Origin: Enterococcus ureilyticus
GTDB lineage: Bacteria; Bacillota; Bacilli; Lactobacillales; Enterococcaceae
Assembly (NCBI RefSeq): GCF_001730315.1
Contig: NZ_MIKC01000012.1
Span: 1-64,000 of the forward strand
Length of the DNA: 64,000 nucleotides
Direction: 5' to 3'
Shown: positions 46,960 to 55,841 of the stretch, piece by piece
Layout of the letters: every line of letters starts with the position of its first letter
Numbering within the stretch: the first letter of the stretch is position 1
Made by a program: the position numbers and the translations under genes
Notes under the pieces: generated by a model
Seen by the model: the letters and a program-made list of their open reading frames with translations, nothing else
Told to the model about the DNA's origin: nothing
Databases searched by the model: none

Positions 46960-47310
46960 TTGATCATGAAAAAATTACGAGCTAGTGTTGTTCTTGTTTT
47001 CCTTGTTTTTGTGGGCAGTATGTTTACTGTAAAAACTATTCCGGCTTATGGAGTAGAAGCAGCGGTGCAAACGGATGGGGAAATTGTATTTACGCAAGAA
47101 AGTACCCAAACAACTTCTGCAACAAGTGAGTCGTCGACTGAGTCTAGTAATGAGCTGATAAAAAAGCCTGCAGGTAAGTTTCCTTCAACTGGAGAATTAG
47201 TAGCAAAAAGTCTATCAGTGAGTGGAGTAGCTATCGTCTTGTTTGCGTTGATTTTTTATCTATTTAAAAGAAAAAAATCAGCAGATGGAAAGGACGGGCA
47301 AAGCGAATGA
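46960..47310 (+). CDS. Small sortase substrate with FPSTG motif
   Basis: A 116-residue protein with a signal peptide (about 1-29), a short Thr/Ser-rich stretch, the sorting motif FPSTG (a variant of LPXTG) at about residue 74, a hydrophobic helix and a KRKK tail. A housekeeping or class C sortase would attach it to peptidoglycan, and none is in the window. Such short LPXTG proteins are regular members of WxL clusters. TTG start has AAAGGAG 10 bp upstream. It overlaps the next gene by 4 bp. Confidence 0.82.
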   Translation: MIMKKLRASVVLVFLVFVGSMFTVKTIPAYGVEAAVQTDGEIVFTQESTQTTSATSESSTESSNELIKKPAGKFPSTGELVAKSLSVSGVAIVLFALIFYLFKRKKSADGKDGQSE

Positions 47311-48104
47311 AAAAAAGAACATTTTTGGTTGCGTTATTTGGCACCGTACTATTTCTTTACGGTCAGTTTGACCAAGTACAGGCCGAAAGCGCCCGTGAAG
47401 GTGGAGCTGAAATCGATCTTAAACGATTTAAAGAGACCGATTCTATTATTCGTGACCCTGAAAATCCAGAAGTACAAGTTGATCCAGGTGAAACGCCGCA
47501 AACAGAAGGTGATTTACGAATCGATTTTGTACCAAAATTAAATTTTAGCACAGTCATGATTTCTGATAAAACTGCTGTATTCCCAGTCAATGCCCAATTG
47601 TTTCATGGCGATACCAAGGCTAGAGGAAATTTTGTTCAAGTATCAGATTATCGCGATGATTCAACTGGCTGGACATTACAAGTCAGACAAGAACAACAAT
47701 TTAAACATAGGACAAAAGCGGGTGCCGAATTAAAAGGTGCAGTGATTTCTTTAGACCAAATATGGACCAATTCAACTAAAGATGCTTCCCTTTCACCAAG
47801 TGTTTCCAAAGAAGTTATTCACATGAGTAATATTGGCGACACCTATAATTTGGCGCAAGCACAACCTGACAAAGGCTCCGGAACATGGAGCATTATCTTT
47901 GGCGCATCAAAAGAAAATAAAAATGAGCGCCCAAATTCATTAGAACCAAGACTGGATTCTTCTGGCAAATCAATAGAAGATCCAATTTTTAAAAAACCAG
48001 TTTATAGTAATCAGGCGATTACGCTTTCTGTTCCAAAAGAAACAGAAAAACAAACTGGTGCTTATTCAACGGTGCTAACTTGGATATTAGCCGAGTTACC
48101 ATAG
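47307..48104 (+). CDS. WxL-domain surface protein
   Basis: A 265-residue exported protein with a signal peptide (about 1-26) and a WxL domain with both motifs, DSTGWTLQVRQ in the middle and TVLTWILAELP at the C-terminus. The acidic, Pro-rich region after the signal (about 30-70) is typical of small WxL proteins. It should bind the outer face of the cell wall. It is translationally coupled to the FPSTG gene. Confidence 0.9.
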   Translation: MKKRTFLVALFGTVLFLYGQFDQVQAESAREGGAEIDLKRFKETDSIIRDPENPEVQVDPGETPQTEGDLRIDFVPKLNFSTVMISDKTAVFPVNAQLFHGDTKARGNFVQVSDYRDDSTGWTLQVRQEQQFKHRTKAGAELKGAVISLDQIWTNSTKDASLSPSVSKEVIHMSNIGDTYNLAQAQPDKGSGTWSIIFGASKENKNERPNSLEPRLDSSGKSIEDPIFKKPVYSNQAITLSVPKETEKQTGAYSTVLTWILAELP

Positions 48105-48134
48105 ATATTATACAAAAACTAGGAGGAAATACAA

Positions 48135-48935
48135 ATGAAATTAACACACAAACTAGCTGGTACAGCGTTACTAGCAGCAATCGCAGTAGCAGCTACAGCA
48201 CCAGGAGTAACAAAAGCAGCAGATCCAGCCGCACCAGGAGTTGGAGAAGGAGAAATTGAATTCACAAGTAAAACATACGGCACGTATGATACTACAGGGG
48301 TTGTGCCACCAAACTATACTAGTCAATCAACAGTTGATACAGATAGTACAGCATTGTTAGATGGACCATTTTTAGTACAAGGAATGTCTAAACTAGTCTT
48401 TAACTCTCAATCAGCAACAACTGGAGCCGTTACTTCATGGGCGAAACCAACGACAGCAAATGCGAACACAAGCGGTGCGACAGATAAAGTCGATGGTCGT
48501 GCAAACTGGGTACAATTTAAAGATGATCGTCAAGTAGACGACCATGGGTATGAATTAAAAGCTGTTATTTCTCAAAACTTCCAATTTAACGATACTGCAA
48601 AAGGAAAAATCAGAAATATCAAAGGGGCTCAAATCACTTATGGTAATGCAAACTTAGTAGCGGATAAAGATAATGAAGCGTTAAAACCTTCATCTACTGG
48701 TCTTAACAGAGCGACTACTGTTAACGAAACTGGATCAGAATTAATCTTCAAAAACCAAGAAGAAAATAAAGGGCGCGGTCGTTACGCTGTTTACTTTGGT
48801 GACGCAGAAGATGCTACTCAAAAACCAGAAGAGTCTGTTAAATTAGATCTTCCAGCGAACCAAGCAGAAGAAATCATGAATGGTAAATATGTGGCTAAAA
48901 TCACTTGGACACTTGAAGCAACACCAAAACCATAA
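48135..48935 (+). CDS. Small WxL-domain surface protein
   Basis: A 266-residue exported protein with a clear signal peptide (cleavage likely after TKAADP region, about 28). The C-terminal motif KITWTLEATP is intact. The first motif is altered (ANWVQFKDD with YELKAVIS). AGGAGG is 8 bp before the ATG, and codon use is the most regular of the locus, which suggests high expression. An attenuator-like hairpin follows. It is probably the main small WxL subunit. Confidence 0.88.
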   Translation: MKLTHKLAGTALLAAIAVAATAPGVTKAADPAAPGVGEGEIEFTSKTYGTYDTTGVVPPNYTSQSTVDTDSTALLDGPFLVQGMSKLVFNSQSATTGAVTSWAKPTTANANTSGATDKVDGRANWVQFKDDRQVDDHGYELKAVISQNFQFNDTAKGKIRNIKGAQITYGNANLVADKDNEALKPSSTGLNRATTVNETGSELIFKNQEENKGRGRYAVYFGDAEDATQKPEESVKLDLPANQAEEIMNGKYVAKITWTLEATPKP

Positions 48936-48944
48936 AACACAATT

Positions 48945-48983
48945 TAAATAGGTTCGCCAGTTGTAAAACTGGTGAACTATTTA
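48945..48983 (+). terminator. Intra-operon hairpin after the small WxL gene
   Basis: AAATAGGTTCGCCAGTT pairs with AACTGGTGAACTATTT around GTAA. The T-tract is poor, so it may act as a partial terminator or RNA stabiliser that keeps upstream WxL mRNA in excess. Confidence 0.6.
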
Positions 48984-49014
48984 TTGATGGAATAAGAAAG
49001 GATAAATCAATCAG

Positions 49015-50064
49015 ATGAAAAAAAGAATCAGCTTAGGACTACTTTTAAGTCTATACATAGTAGCACTTATTGGATTTTCTACACCCGTATATGCGAATCT
49101 ACAGTTTACATATGAAACGGTAAAACCAGAAAATCAGCAAGGTGCTTTCGAGTATTTTAATTTACTTATGCAACCGGGGCAAAAACAGACGGTAGAAGTT
49201 CTATTGACAAATCGTGCAGATGAAGAACAAACGATCGAAGTTGGGTTGAATGGTGCTAAAACAAACTCTAATGGTGTTTTGGAATTTGGACCCAGCGCAA
49301 TAAAAAATGACAAATCTTTGAAATACGATTTTAAAGATTTGGTAAAAGGCCCCAAAGAAATAACCTTAGCCCCAAAAGAAACACAACCGCTAAAAATGGA
49401 AATAACGATGCCAGAAGCGAGTTATGAGGGGAAAATTGTTGGTGGCATTCACTTGAAATCTAAGCCTACCAAAAAAGAAGAAGAAGAAAATAAAAAAGCA
49501 ACAGGCGTTATCAATGAGTATGCTTTTGTTATCGGTATGGTGTTAAGTGAATCAGATACTGCGGTAAAACCAGAGCTGAAGCTGAATACGGTTTATGCTG
49601 GTTTATCCAATTATCGTAATAGTATTTTTGCTAATTTTTCCAATATAAGTGCTGATTTTGTCAATAATATGACCGTTGAAATGGAAGTTACAAAAAAGGG
49701 GTCAGAAGCTGTTTTATATGATATCAAACGAGCAGATATGCGGATGGCACCCAATTCGATGATTGATTTTCCGCTAGCGATGAATGGCGATCAGATGGAA
49801 GCTGGAGATTACAAAGCGCACATCGTTGTCACGAGTGGTGAACAAAACTGGACGTGGGATAAAGAATTCAAAATCACAAATGAAGAGGCAGATAAATATA
49901 ATGCGCAAGATGTTACCTTGATCCAAGAAAGAGGGATCGATTGGAAATTGATCGCCATGATCGTAGGTGGCGTTTTCATTGCTTTCTTAGCTATTTTCTT
50001 TATTGTTCGTACCCTTAATAAGAAGAAGAAACCCAAAAAGAGAGGGAAGAAAAAGCGTAAGTAA
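49015..50064 (+). CDS. DUF916/DUF3324 cell-surface protein (WxL protein-binding family)
   Basis: A 349-residue protein with signal peptide (1-27, VYANLQFTYE). A DUF916 domain (about 30-150, FEYFNLLMQPGQKQTVEVLLTNR) is followed by DUF3324 (about 165-290), a membrane helix (about 308-332) and a very basic tail. In enterococci these proteins bind WxL proteins and peptidoglycan and so hold the complex at the membrane-wall interface. Position right after the WxL genes is standard. Confidence 0.92.
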   Translation: MKKRISLGLLLSLYIVALIGFSTPVYANLQFTYETVKPENQQGAFEYFNLLMQPGQKQTVEVLLTNRADEEQTIEVGLNGAKTNSNGVLEFGPSAIKNDKSLKYDFKDLVKGPKEITLAPKETQPLKMEITMPEASYEGKIVGGIHLKSKPTKKEEEENKKATGVINEYAFVIGMVLSESDTAVKPELKLNTVYAGLSNYRNSIFANFSNISADFVNNMTVEMEVTKKGSEAVLYDIKRADMRMAPNSMIDFPLAMNGDQMEAGDYKAHIVVTSGEQNWTWDKEFKITNEEADKYNAQDVTLIQERGIDWKLIAMIVGGVFIAFLAIFFIVRTLNKKKKPKKRGKKKRK

Positions 50065-50081
50065 GAAAGGAGATCAAAAAA

Positions 50082-50750
50082 GTGATGGTATTAGATTGGT
50101 TTTTTATTGGTTTACTTTCTTTTGCAATACTTTGTTTACTACTTCTGATTTTTTGTCTATTTTACTTCTTTTCGATCACGAAAGAATTAAAAAAGAAGCA
50201 GTGGCGTAAACGTCCTAAAAATAAAGAAAAACGAAAAAAATGGTTACATGTAAGAAAATCATTGGAAAAAAGACGAAAACGTTATCTTACGAATGTTTTT
50301 CTTTTATTCGTTGTGATGCTCATTACGGCAGGCAGCGCCTTTTATGCACGATATTATCAGTTGACCAATCTAACGTCAGAAGATGCAAAAGTTGTTGTTC
50401 AGGGGTATCTGTTAACAGAAGATCTAAAAAAACAGATGGAAACAGTCAAAGCAGGCGGCAGTGCTGAAAAAGTTTATCCGCAATTCCAAGAAGTAAGTGC
50501 TCTATTAGTCTCGTACGGGAATCGTCCAGTATCAGGTGGTTTGTCAACAGAAGGGGCAAAATTATTAACTCGTTATTATGTATCTATGAAAAATGTTGGG
50601 TTAAATCTGTCTACTTTAAGCCAAGAGCAATTAGAAAAACAAGAGACGATCGATGGCTATTTAAAAGATATCGAACGAATAAATGAACGGCAAAAAGCAG
50701 TTTTCAAGTACTTTAAAGTCAACGAGTCGGCACTAAAACAGAAAAATTAG
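50082..50750 (+). CDS. Two-helix membrane protein with extracellular domain, unknown function
   Basis: A 222-residue protein. Hydrophobic helices lie at about 5-30 and 71-90, separated by a strongly basic loop (about 35-70), and a soluble C-terminal domain (about 92-222) is probably extracellular. I do not recognise the family. It lies between the DUF916/DUF3324 gene and two signal-peptidase genes, so a role in export or assembly of the WxL complex is likely but unproven. Start GTG 50082 or ATG 50085 after AAAGGAG. Confidence 0.7.
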   Translation: MMVLDWFFIGLLSFAILCLLLLIFCLFYFFSITKELKKKQWRKRPKNKEKRKKWLHVRKSLEKRRKRYLTNVFLLFVVMLITAGSAFYARYYQLTNLTSEDAKVVVQGYLLTEDLKKQMETVKAGGSAEKVYPQFQEVSALLVSYGNRPVSGGLSTEGAKLLTRYYVSMKNVGLNLSTLSQEQLEKQETIDGYLKDIERINERQKAVFKYFKVNESALKQKN

Positions 50751-50766
50751 GAGACTCAAGATCAAG

Positions 50767-51522
50767 ATGAAACAGACAAATAAAACTTCTAAAAAGGCTG
50801 TAGTAAGCAACAAGCAAAAGAGCAAAGGTATCAGTCGTCAAAAGCTGCATAAAAATCAAAGTAAGCAGAAGGCGGCACACTTAAATCAAGGAAAAAAAGA
50901 ATCAGCTAAAAAAAATAGAAAGGTTCAATCAAAATCACTTAAATCGAAAAAAATAAAAAGGACTCTAAAAAAAAAGAGAAAACAAAGACACCAATTTTAT
51001 AAAGAAATCGGTGTCAGCTTTTTTCTCCTCATCCTTCTTTTTTTTGCTCTACAATGGGTATTTTTCAGTATGCCAAAAGTCGACGGTTATGGTATGACTA
51101 CGACATTAGATGATGGAGATCGCTTATTTGTCAGCAAACGTAGCGCAATCAAGCGCTTTGATCTCGTCTATTTTAAAAATCCTGAAACAAAACAAGTAAT
51201 GATTAGGCGAGTGATTGGTTTACCAGGCGAAGAGATAGCGTATGTAAACGATGAATTGATGATCAATAAAGCACCAGTTGTAGAACGGTTTTTAAAAAAA
51301 GAAATCAGTGAAGCCGCACAAGAAAAACGACGTTTAACCGAGGATTTTACTTTAGCTGGATTAACAGGTTCAACACTATTGCCAAAAGAGAGTTATTTCG
51401 TTTTAGGTGATAATCGCCATTATGCGGCAGATAGTCGTCAATTTGGCTGGATCGAAAAAAAAGACATCTTAGGTGTGGTAAAAGCAAGAATAACACCATT
51501 TCATCATATGACTCAATTTTAA
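50767..51522 (+). CDS. Signal peptidase I paralogue lacking catalytic Ser and Lys
   Basis: A 251-residue protein with a Lys-rich cytoplasmic extension (1-80), one membrane helix (about 81-101) and an S26 fold. The box that normally reads SGxSMxPTL is DGYGMTTTL, so the nucleophile is Gly109. The catalytic Lys box YVKRVIGLPG reads MIRRVIGLPG, so the Lys is Arg147. Box E GDNRHYAADSR is kept. The enzyme should be inactive. Inactive homologues such as SipA of streptococcal pilus islands act in surface-polymer assembly. It lies 39 bp before an intact signal peptidase. Confidence 0.9.
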   Translation: MKQTNKTSKKAVVSNKQKSKGISRQKLHKNQSKQKAAHLNQGKKESAKKNRKVQSKSLKSKKIKRTLKKKRKQRHQFYKEIGVSFFLLILLFFALQWVFFSMPKVDGYGMTTTLDDGDRLFVSKRSAIKRFDLVYFKNPETKQVMIRRVIGLPGEEIAYVNDELMINKAPVVERFLKKEISEAAQEKRRLTEDFTLAGLTGSTLLPKESYFVLGDNRHYAADSRQFGWIEKKDILGVVKARITPFHHMTQF

Positions 51523-51561
51523 AAAACAGTAGGGAATCACTACATAGTAGGAGGGCAATCG

Positions 51562-52233
51562 GTGTCTACATATCAGAAACAAGTCTCGACAGCCAAAAAT
51601 GGCCATTCAACGAAAAAGAAACACCGCTATTATTCAAAAGAAAAAAGAAGCCAGAAACTGAATGAACAAAGCCAAAGAATGAGAAAGACACTCAAAAGTA
51701 GAGATATGATCTTTTTACTGTTTTTTGGCTGCTGTTTGGTCTTTTTATGGCAAAATAGCACTCATCAAGTGTCTGGTTCTTCGATGTTACCTACATTGGA
51801 AAATAATGATCGTATTATTGTTCGAAAAGGTCGCCTACCTGAACGGTATGAACTGATTACTTTTGATCCAGAAATCCCCGATGAAACTAGTTACGTAAAA
51901 CGAGTGATTGGTCTTCCTGGAGATCAATTATGGGCAGAGGCAAACGCGATTTATCTTAGACCTCAAAAAGCTGGTAAAGGAGTGTTAAATACGGCTAGTC
52001 CAATGCCGGCAGAAGAGCTACCAGATAGCACATTAAAAGTTATTGTCAGTGAAGAAATTTTCCAAGAATTAAGAGATATTCACAAAATTCCTGAAGGCAG
52101 TTATTTTGTCTTAGGGGATAATCGGAGTGCTTCAAAGGATAGCCGCACAATGGGCTTGATCACTGAAAAACAAGTGGAAGGTGTTGTGACGTATCGCTAT
52201 TTTCCGTTGAATAAGATAGGAGAAGTGAAGTGA
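51562..52233 (+). CDS. Signal peptidase I, catalytically intact
   Basis: A 223-residue S26 signal peptidase with a basic N-terminus (1-48), one membrane helix (49-66), the nucleophile Ser74 in VSGSSMLPTLENNDR and the general base Lys113 in YVKRVIGLPGD. Box E is GDNRSASKDSR. It is probably dedicated to the surface proteins of this locus, and may form a pair with the upstream dead paralogue. GTG start with AGGAGGG. Confidence 0.92.
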   Translation: MSTYQKQVSTAKNGHSTKKKHRYYSKEKRSQKLNEQSQRMRKTLKSRDMIFLLFFGCCLVFLWQNSTHQVSGSSMLPTLENNDRIIVRKGRLPERYELITFDPEIPDETSYVKRVIGLPGDQLWAEANAIYLRPQKAGKGVLNTASPMPAEELPDSTLKVIVSEEIFQELRDIHKIPEGSYFVLGDNRSASKDSRTMGLITEKQVEGVVTYRYFPLNKIGEVK

Positions 52234-52261
52234 ATTTTGAATTTATAGGAGGAACGACTAT

Positions 52262-54832
52262 ATGAGAAGAATGAATTGGATGAAACAAAAAGGCTGGGCT
52301 TTTTTATTGAGCATTTTTTTGCCTATAGGAATCATGTGTTTTGTCTATGCACTTCTAGGTATTTATCCGGGAAGTGAAAAAACTATTTTAGCCAGTGATG
52401 CTTTGTCGCAAACGTCTAATTTTTTTGCGAGTTTAAATAATACGCTTCATGGAAAACAAAGCTTCTTTTATTCATGGCATGGTTCTTTAGGATTAAATTA
52501 TTGGTCATTTATGGCTTACTACTTAAATGGTATTTTTAGTCCGTTGATTTATTTTTTTGATAATAGTCAAGTGCCAGATGCACTTTATCTAATTATCTTA
52601 CTAAAATTCGGTGCGATCGGCGGGACCTTTTGGATCATGAGTGATCAAACGTTCAAAGTGCCTCAATGGGTCAAACTGATGCTAAGTATTAGTTATGCAT
52701 TAAGCGGATTTGCTGTTGCGTATTCACCTCAACAAATGTGGCTAGATGGGTTGATCTATCTGCCATTAGTGATTTTAGGTATTCATCGTTTGATGGACAA
52801 AAAAAGACCTGCTGTTTTATTTATTAGCTATTTGTTATTATTTTTATCTAATTTTTATATGGCTTTTATGATCGGAGTATTTTCATTTCTCTACGTTATT
52901 TGTCGCTTTTTAATTGATCCAGCCAAGTATAAAAAAAGTCTGCTGCCCTATTTAACCACTTCACTGTTAGCAGGTGGTGCCTCAATGGTGACTATTTTAC
53001 CTACGCTATTGGATTTAAAAAATAACGGAGAAAGTCTAACTAAGATACAGGATTTTTTTACAAAAGGAACTGATATTTGGGATCTTCCGGCGAAAACAAT
53101 GGTGGGAGTTTATGATACAAGCAAATTTGGCAGCTCGCCATTTCTTTATTTTGGTCTATTAGGCTTGATTTTTTGTCTCTTTTACTTTGTGAGCCCTAAA
53201 TTTCCCTTGAAGAATAAACTTATTTATGGCAGTTTGTTTCTATTATTGATTGCAAGTGTCTATATTGAACCGCTGAATTTATTTTGGCATGGTTTTCATT
53301 CGCCAAATATGTTTTTATTTCGCTTTAGCTTTCTTTTTTCCTTTTTAGGCTTATTATTAGCAGGCTTTGGTTTGGAAAAAGTAACGAGGGAAGATACCAA
53401 TCGACTGGTCAATATTGTTCTTGGGCTGATTTTGTTATATCTTGCGATTATTTTTTTGGCTAATCGTAAAAGATATGATTTTTTAGATAAAACAACGATT
53501 GCTACTACGGTGATTTTACTATTAGTTTATCTTTCAATTTGGTTAGTCAGTCATAAATGGCAGCAAAAAATGACCATCTGGTGGGTGTTATTATTTCTCG
53601 TTTTTCTGGGTGAAATAACGTTTAACACACAGCGAATGGTAACAGGAATTAACGCTGAATGGCATTATCCTGATCGAGTTGCATTTGATCGTGACTATCA
53701 AGATGTCCAACAATTAGTGGCAACGACCAAGGAAGAAAATAGTACCTTATATCGTTTGGCAAATTTGAACAGTATTTCTAGAAATGAAAGTTTTCTTTAT
53801 GGTTATAGCGGGGTATCAATGTTTTCATCTATTCGAAATCGTCATTCTTCTATGTATTTAAATGAATTAGGTTTTCGATCTAATGGTACGAATTTAACGA
53901 TACAATACGCAAATAATACGTTAGTAATGGATGCTTTGTTGGGGATAAAATATAATATTTCTGAAAATGATCCAAAAAAATATGGATATGAGCTCAAAGA
54001 GACTGCAGGTAAACATAAATTATATGAAAATCGTTTGGCGCTTCCTTTAGGAATTTTAACAGATCAAGGAATTTACAAGAAAGATGCCGTGAAAAATCAG
54101 TCAGAGCTGATTGCCTATTTGTCTAATCAAAAAGAACCATTATTTTATTTCTCAGAAGCTGAAATGATCAAAGAGGAAAATGTTCAAATCGAAGATCAAG
54201 GCTCCGTCCTCTTCTACTCAAAAACAGTTCCAAATAAATTACGAAAACTGACCTACTCAATTGATGTTCCCGCACATTCACAAGCCTATCTAAGTTTGTA
54301 TGGCAGAGGAATGGAGGTTGAAGCAATCACGAAGGTAAACGGAATTGAACAGCGCTCAGGTCTTGAAGAAAATGGGCAGTATTATAATTTAGGGTATTAT
54401 GAAAAGGCCGAAAAAATCGAAGTAGAAGTTAGTTTTACTGGTGAAGGTGTCGTTCATTTAGTTAAACCGACCGCTATGTTTATGAATGTTGAGGTATTTG
54501 AAGACTCGATTCGAACGATTCAAAAGCAAGGGGTCTCTTTTGAAACGAAGGGTAGAACGGCGGAAGCCAATGTAAATTTAGCTAAAGAGCAAGTCGTGTT
54601 GACAACGATTCCTTATGATAAAGGCTGGAGTGCGTATATTGATGGCAAAAAAGTTGAAATCCCAACATTTAAAGATGCGTTTTTAGCTTTACCTGTACCT
54701 AAAGGAGCACATACGATCAAATTTGTTTTTTTGCCTCAGGGTTTTAAAATAGGGTTTAGTTTATTGATTAGTTGTCTCATTCTTTTTATATTTTTCAACT
54801 GGTGGTTAACGAAAGAGGATAGGAAAACGTAA
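52262..54832 (+). CDS. YfhO-family multi-pass membrane protein
   Basis: An 856-residue protein with about 12-14 helices in the first 460 residues. It has the family start GSEKTILASDALSQTSNFF and GSLGLNYWSFMAYYLNG. A large extracellular domain follows, and a C-terminal helix (about 830-850). YfhO proteins are GT-C-like glycosyltransferases linked to lipoteichoic-acid or wall glycosylation in Gram-positives. Which polymer is decorated here is unknown. AGGAGG precedes the ATG. It is cotranscribed with the signal peptidases. Confidence 0.88.
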   Translation: MRRMNWMKQKGWAFLLSIFLPIGIMCFVYALLGIYPGSEKTILASDALSQTSNFFASLNNTLHGKQSFFYSWHGSLGLNYWSFMAYYLNGIFSPLIYFFDNSQVPDALYLIILLKFGAIGGTFWIMSDQTFKVPQWVKLMLSISYALSGFAVAYSPQQMWLDGLIYLPLVILGIHRLMDKKRPAVLFISYLLLFLSNFYMAFMIGVFSFLYVICRFLIDPAKYKKSLLPYLTTSLLAGGASMVTILPTLLDLKNNGESLTKIQDFFTKGTDIWDLPAKTMVGVYDTSKFGSSPFLYFGLLGLIFCLFYFVSPKFPLKNKLIYGSLFLLLIASVYIEPLNLFWHGFHSPNMFLFRFSFLFSFLGLLLAGFGLEKVTREDTNRLVNIVLGLILLYLAIIFLANRKRYDFLDKTTIATTVILLLVYLSIWLVSHKWQQKMTIWWVLLFLVFLGEITFNTQRMVTGINAEWHYPDRVAFDRDYQDVQQLVATTKEENSTLYRLANLNSISRNESFLYGYSGVSMFSSIRNRHSSMYLNELGFRSNGTNLTIQYANNTLVMDALLGIKYNISENDPKKYGYELKETAGKHKLYENRLALPLGILTDQGIYKKDAVKNQSELIAYLSNQKEPLFYFSEAEMIKEENVQIEDQGSVLFYSKTVPNKLRKLTYSIDVPAHSQAYLSLYGRGMEVEAITKVNGIEQRSGLEENGQYYNLGYYEKAEKIEVEVSFTGEGVVHLVKPTAMFMNVEVFEDSIRTIQKQGVSFETKGRTAEANVNLAKEQVVLTTIPYDKGWSAYIDGKKVEIPTFKDAFLALPVPKGAHTIKFVFLPQGFKIGFSLLISCLILFIFFNWWLTKEDRKT

Positions 54833-54872
54833 CAGTGCAAAGAGTATCTTTTAAAAAGAAAAGGAGCATATG

Positions 54873-55841
54873 ATGCATAAAAAAAAGCTGTATTTAATTC
54901 TAGTGCTACTGATTTTTATTAGTGGTTGTTCTGCAAAATTATCGAAAAAAAAGGAATCATTCGAGGGCAAAGGAATCGAGTATACCTTTCAATTACCAAG
55001 TACGTGGGAAAAATCGTTAGACTACAAAGTAACATACAGTAATGAAGCAATTTTTGGTGCAAAAGATACAAAAAGTAATTCAACCTTAGTTGTGATGGCT
55101 GAAAGAAAAGAATCGATGGATTTAACAGATTTTGGCAATCGAATTAGAAAAGAGTTGAAAAAGCAATATAATTACAAAGATGAAGCAGATATTTTTATGA
55201 AAGAATTTAATGTTGGCAAATATAAAGGCTATAAGTATACCTTAGATACAACATTCGATAAACGTGAATCTTGGTTGCATTTGTATTATATTGAAACGGC
55301 GCACGGAATGGTGCAATTGAATTATTATTCAGCAAAAGATGGTAATTATGAAAAACGAGCAGAAATCATCGATGACTCAGCTCGTTCTGTTAAAGAAAAA
55401 AAAGATAATGGTGCTGAGTCTGAAACAGAAGATGAAATTGTTTTTCAAAATGATGATTTTTCTTTAACCCTGACAGGTGTGATGAATGTGACTGGGGAGA
55501 CTGGGCAGAAACTCTTAGCACTTAGATATACAGTCGTGAATAAAACAAAAGATCAAGCAATAAAAGCAGATAAATGGGATTCACTGATTCAAGCAACACA
55601 AAACGGAAAACAGTTAGTGGAAGGAAAACTAGCAAATGATAATTCGATTTTAGATATTCCCAAATTGATCGAGCAAAAAACGAAAGAAATTCCTGCTGGT
55701 AATTCACTTGAGGGTGTTTCTTTATACGAGTTGAAAGATGACAGTGATGTTTTATTGATACCGAATAAAGAGACGTTTAAAACGGCCGATGATGTCCCTA
55801 TTGCGGTACTCAGTACCAGCGAGAAAGCGGGGGAAGAATAA
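54873..55841 (+). CDS. Lipoprotein, unknown function, two domains
   Basis: A 322-residue protein with lipobox ISGC near residue 20. The first half (about 25-170, GIEYTFQLPSTWEKS) resembles a PsbP/DcrB-like fold, and the second (about 185-300, FSLTLTGVMNVTGE) a DUF4352/DUF5067-like Ig-type extracellular domain. ATG 54873 has AAGGAG 6 bp upstream; the ATG at 54870 is also in frame. It overlaps the next lipoprotein gene by 1 bp. Its position suggests a role in the WxL complex or in envelope stress. Confidence 0.75.
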   Translation: MHKKKLYLILVLLIFISGCSAKLSKKKESFEGKGIEYTFQLPSTWEKSLDYKVTYSNEAIFGAKDTKSNSTLVVMAERKESMDLTDFGNRIRKELKKQYNYKDEADIFMKEFNVGKYKGYKYTLDTTFDKRESWLHLYYIETAHGMVQLNYYSAKDGNYEKRAEIIDDSARSVKEKKDNGAESETEDEIVFQNDDFSLTLTGVMNVTGETGQKLLALRYTVVNKTKDQAIKADKWDSLIQATQNGKQLVEGKLANDNSILDIPKLIEQKTKEIPAGNSLEGVSLYELKDDSDVLLIPNKETFKTADDVPIAVLSTSEKAGEE

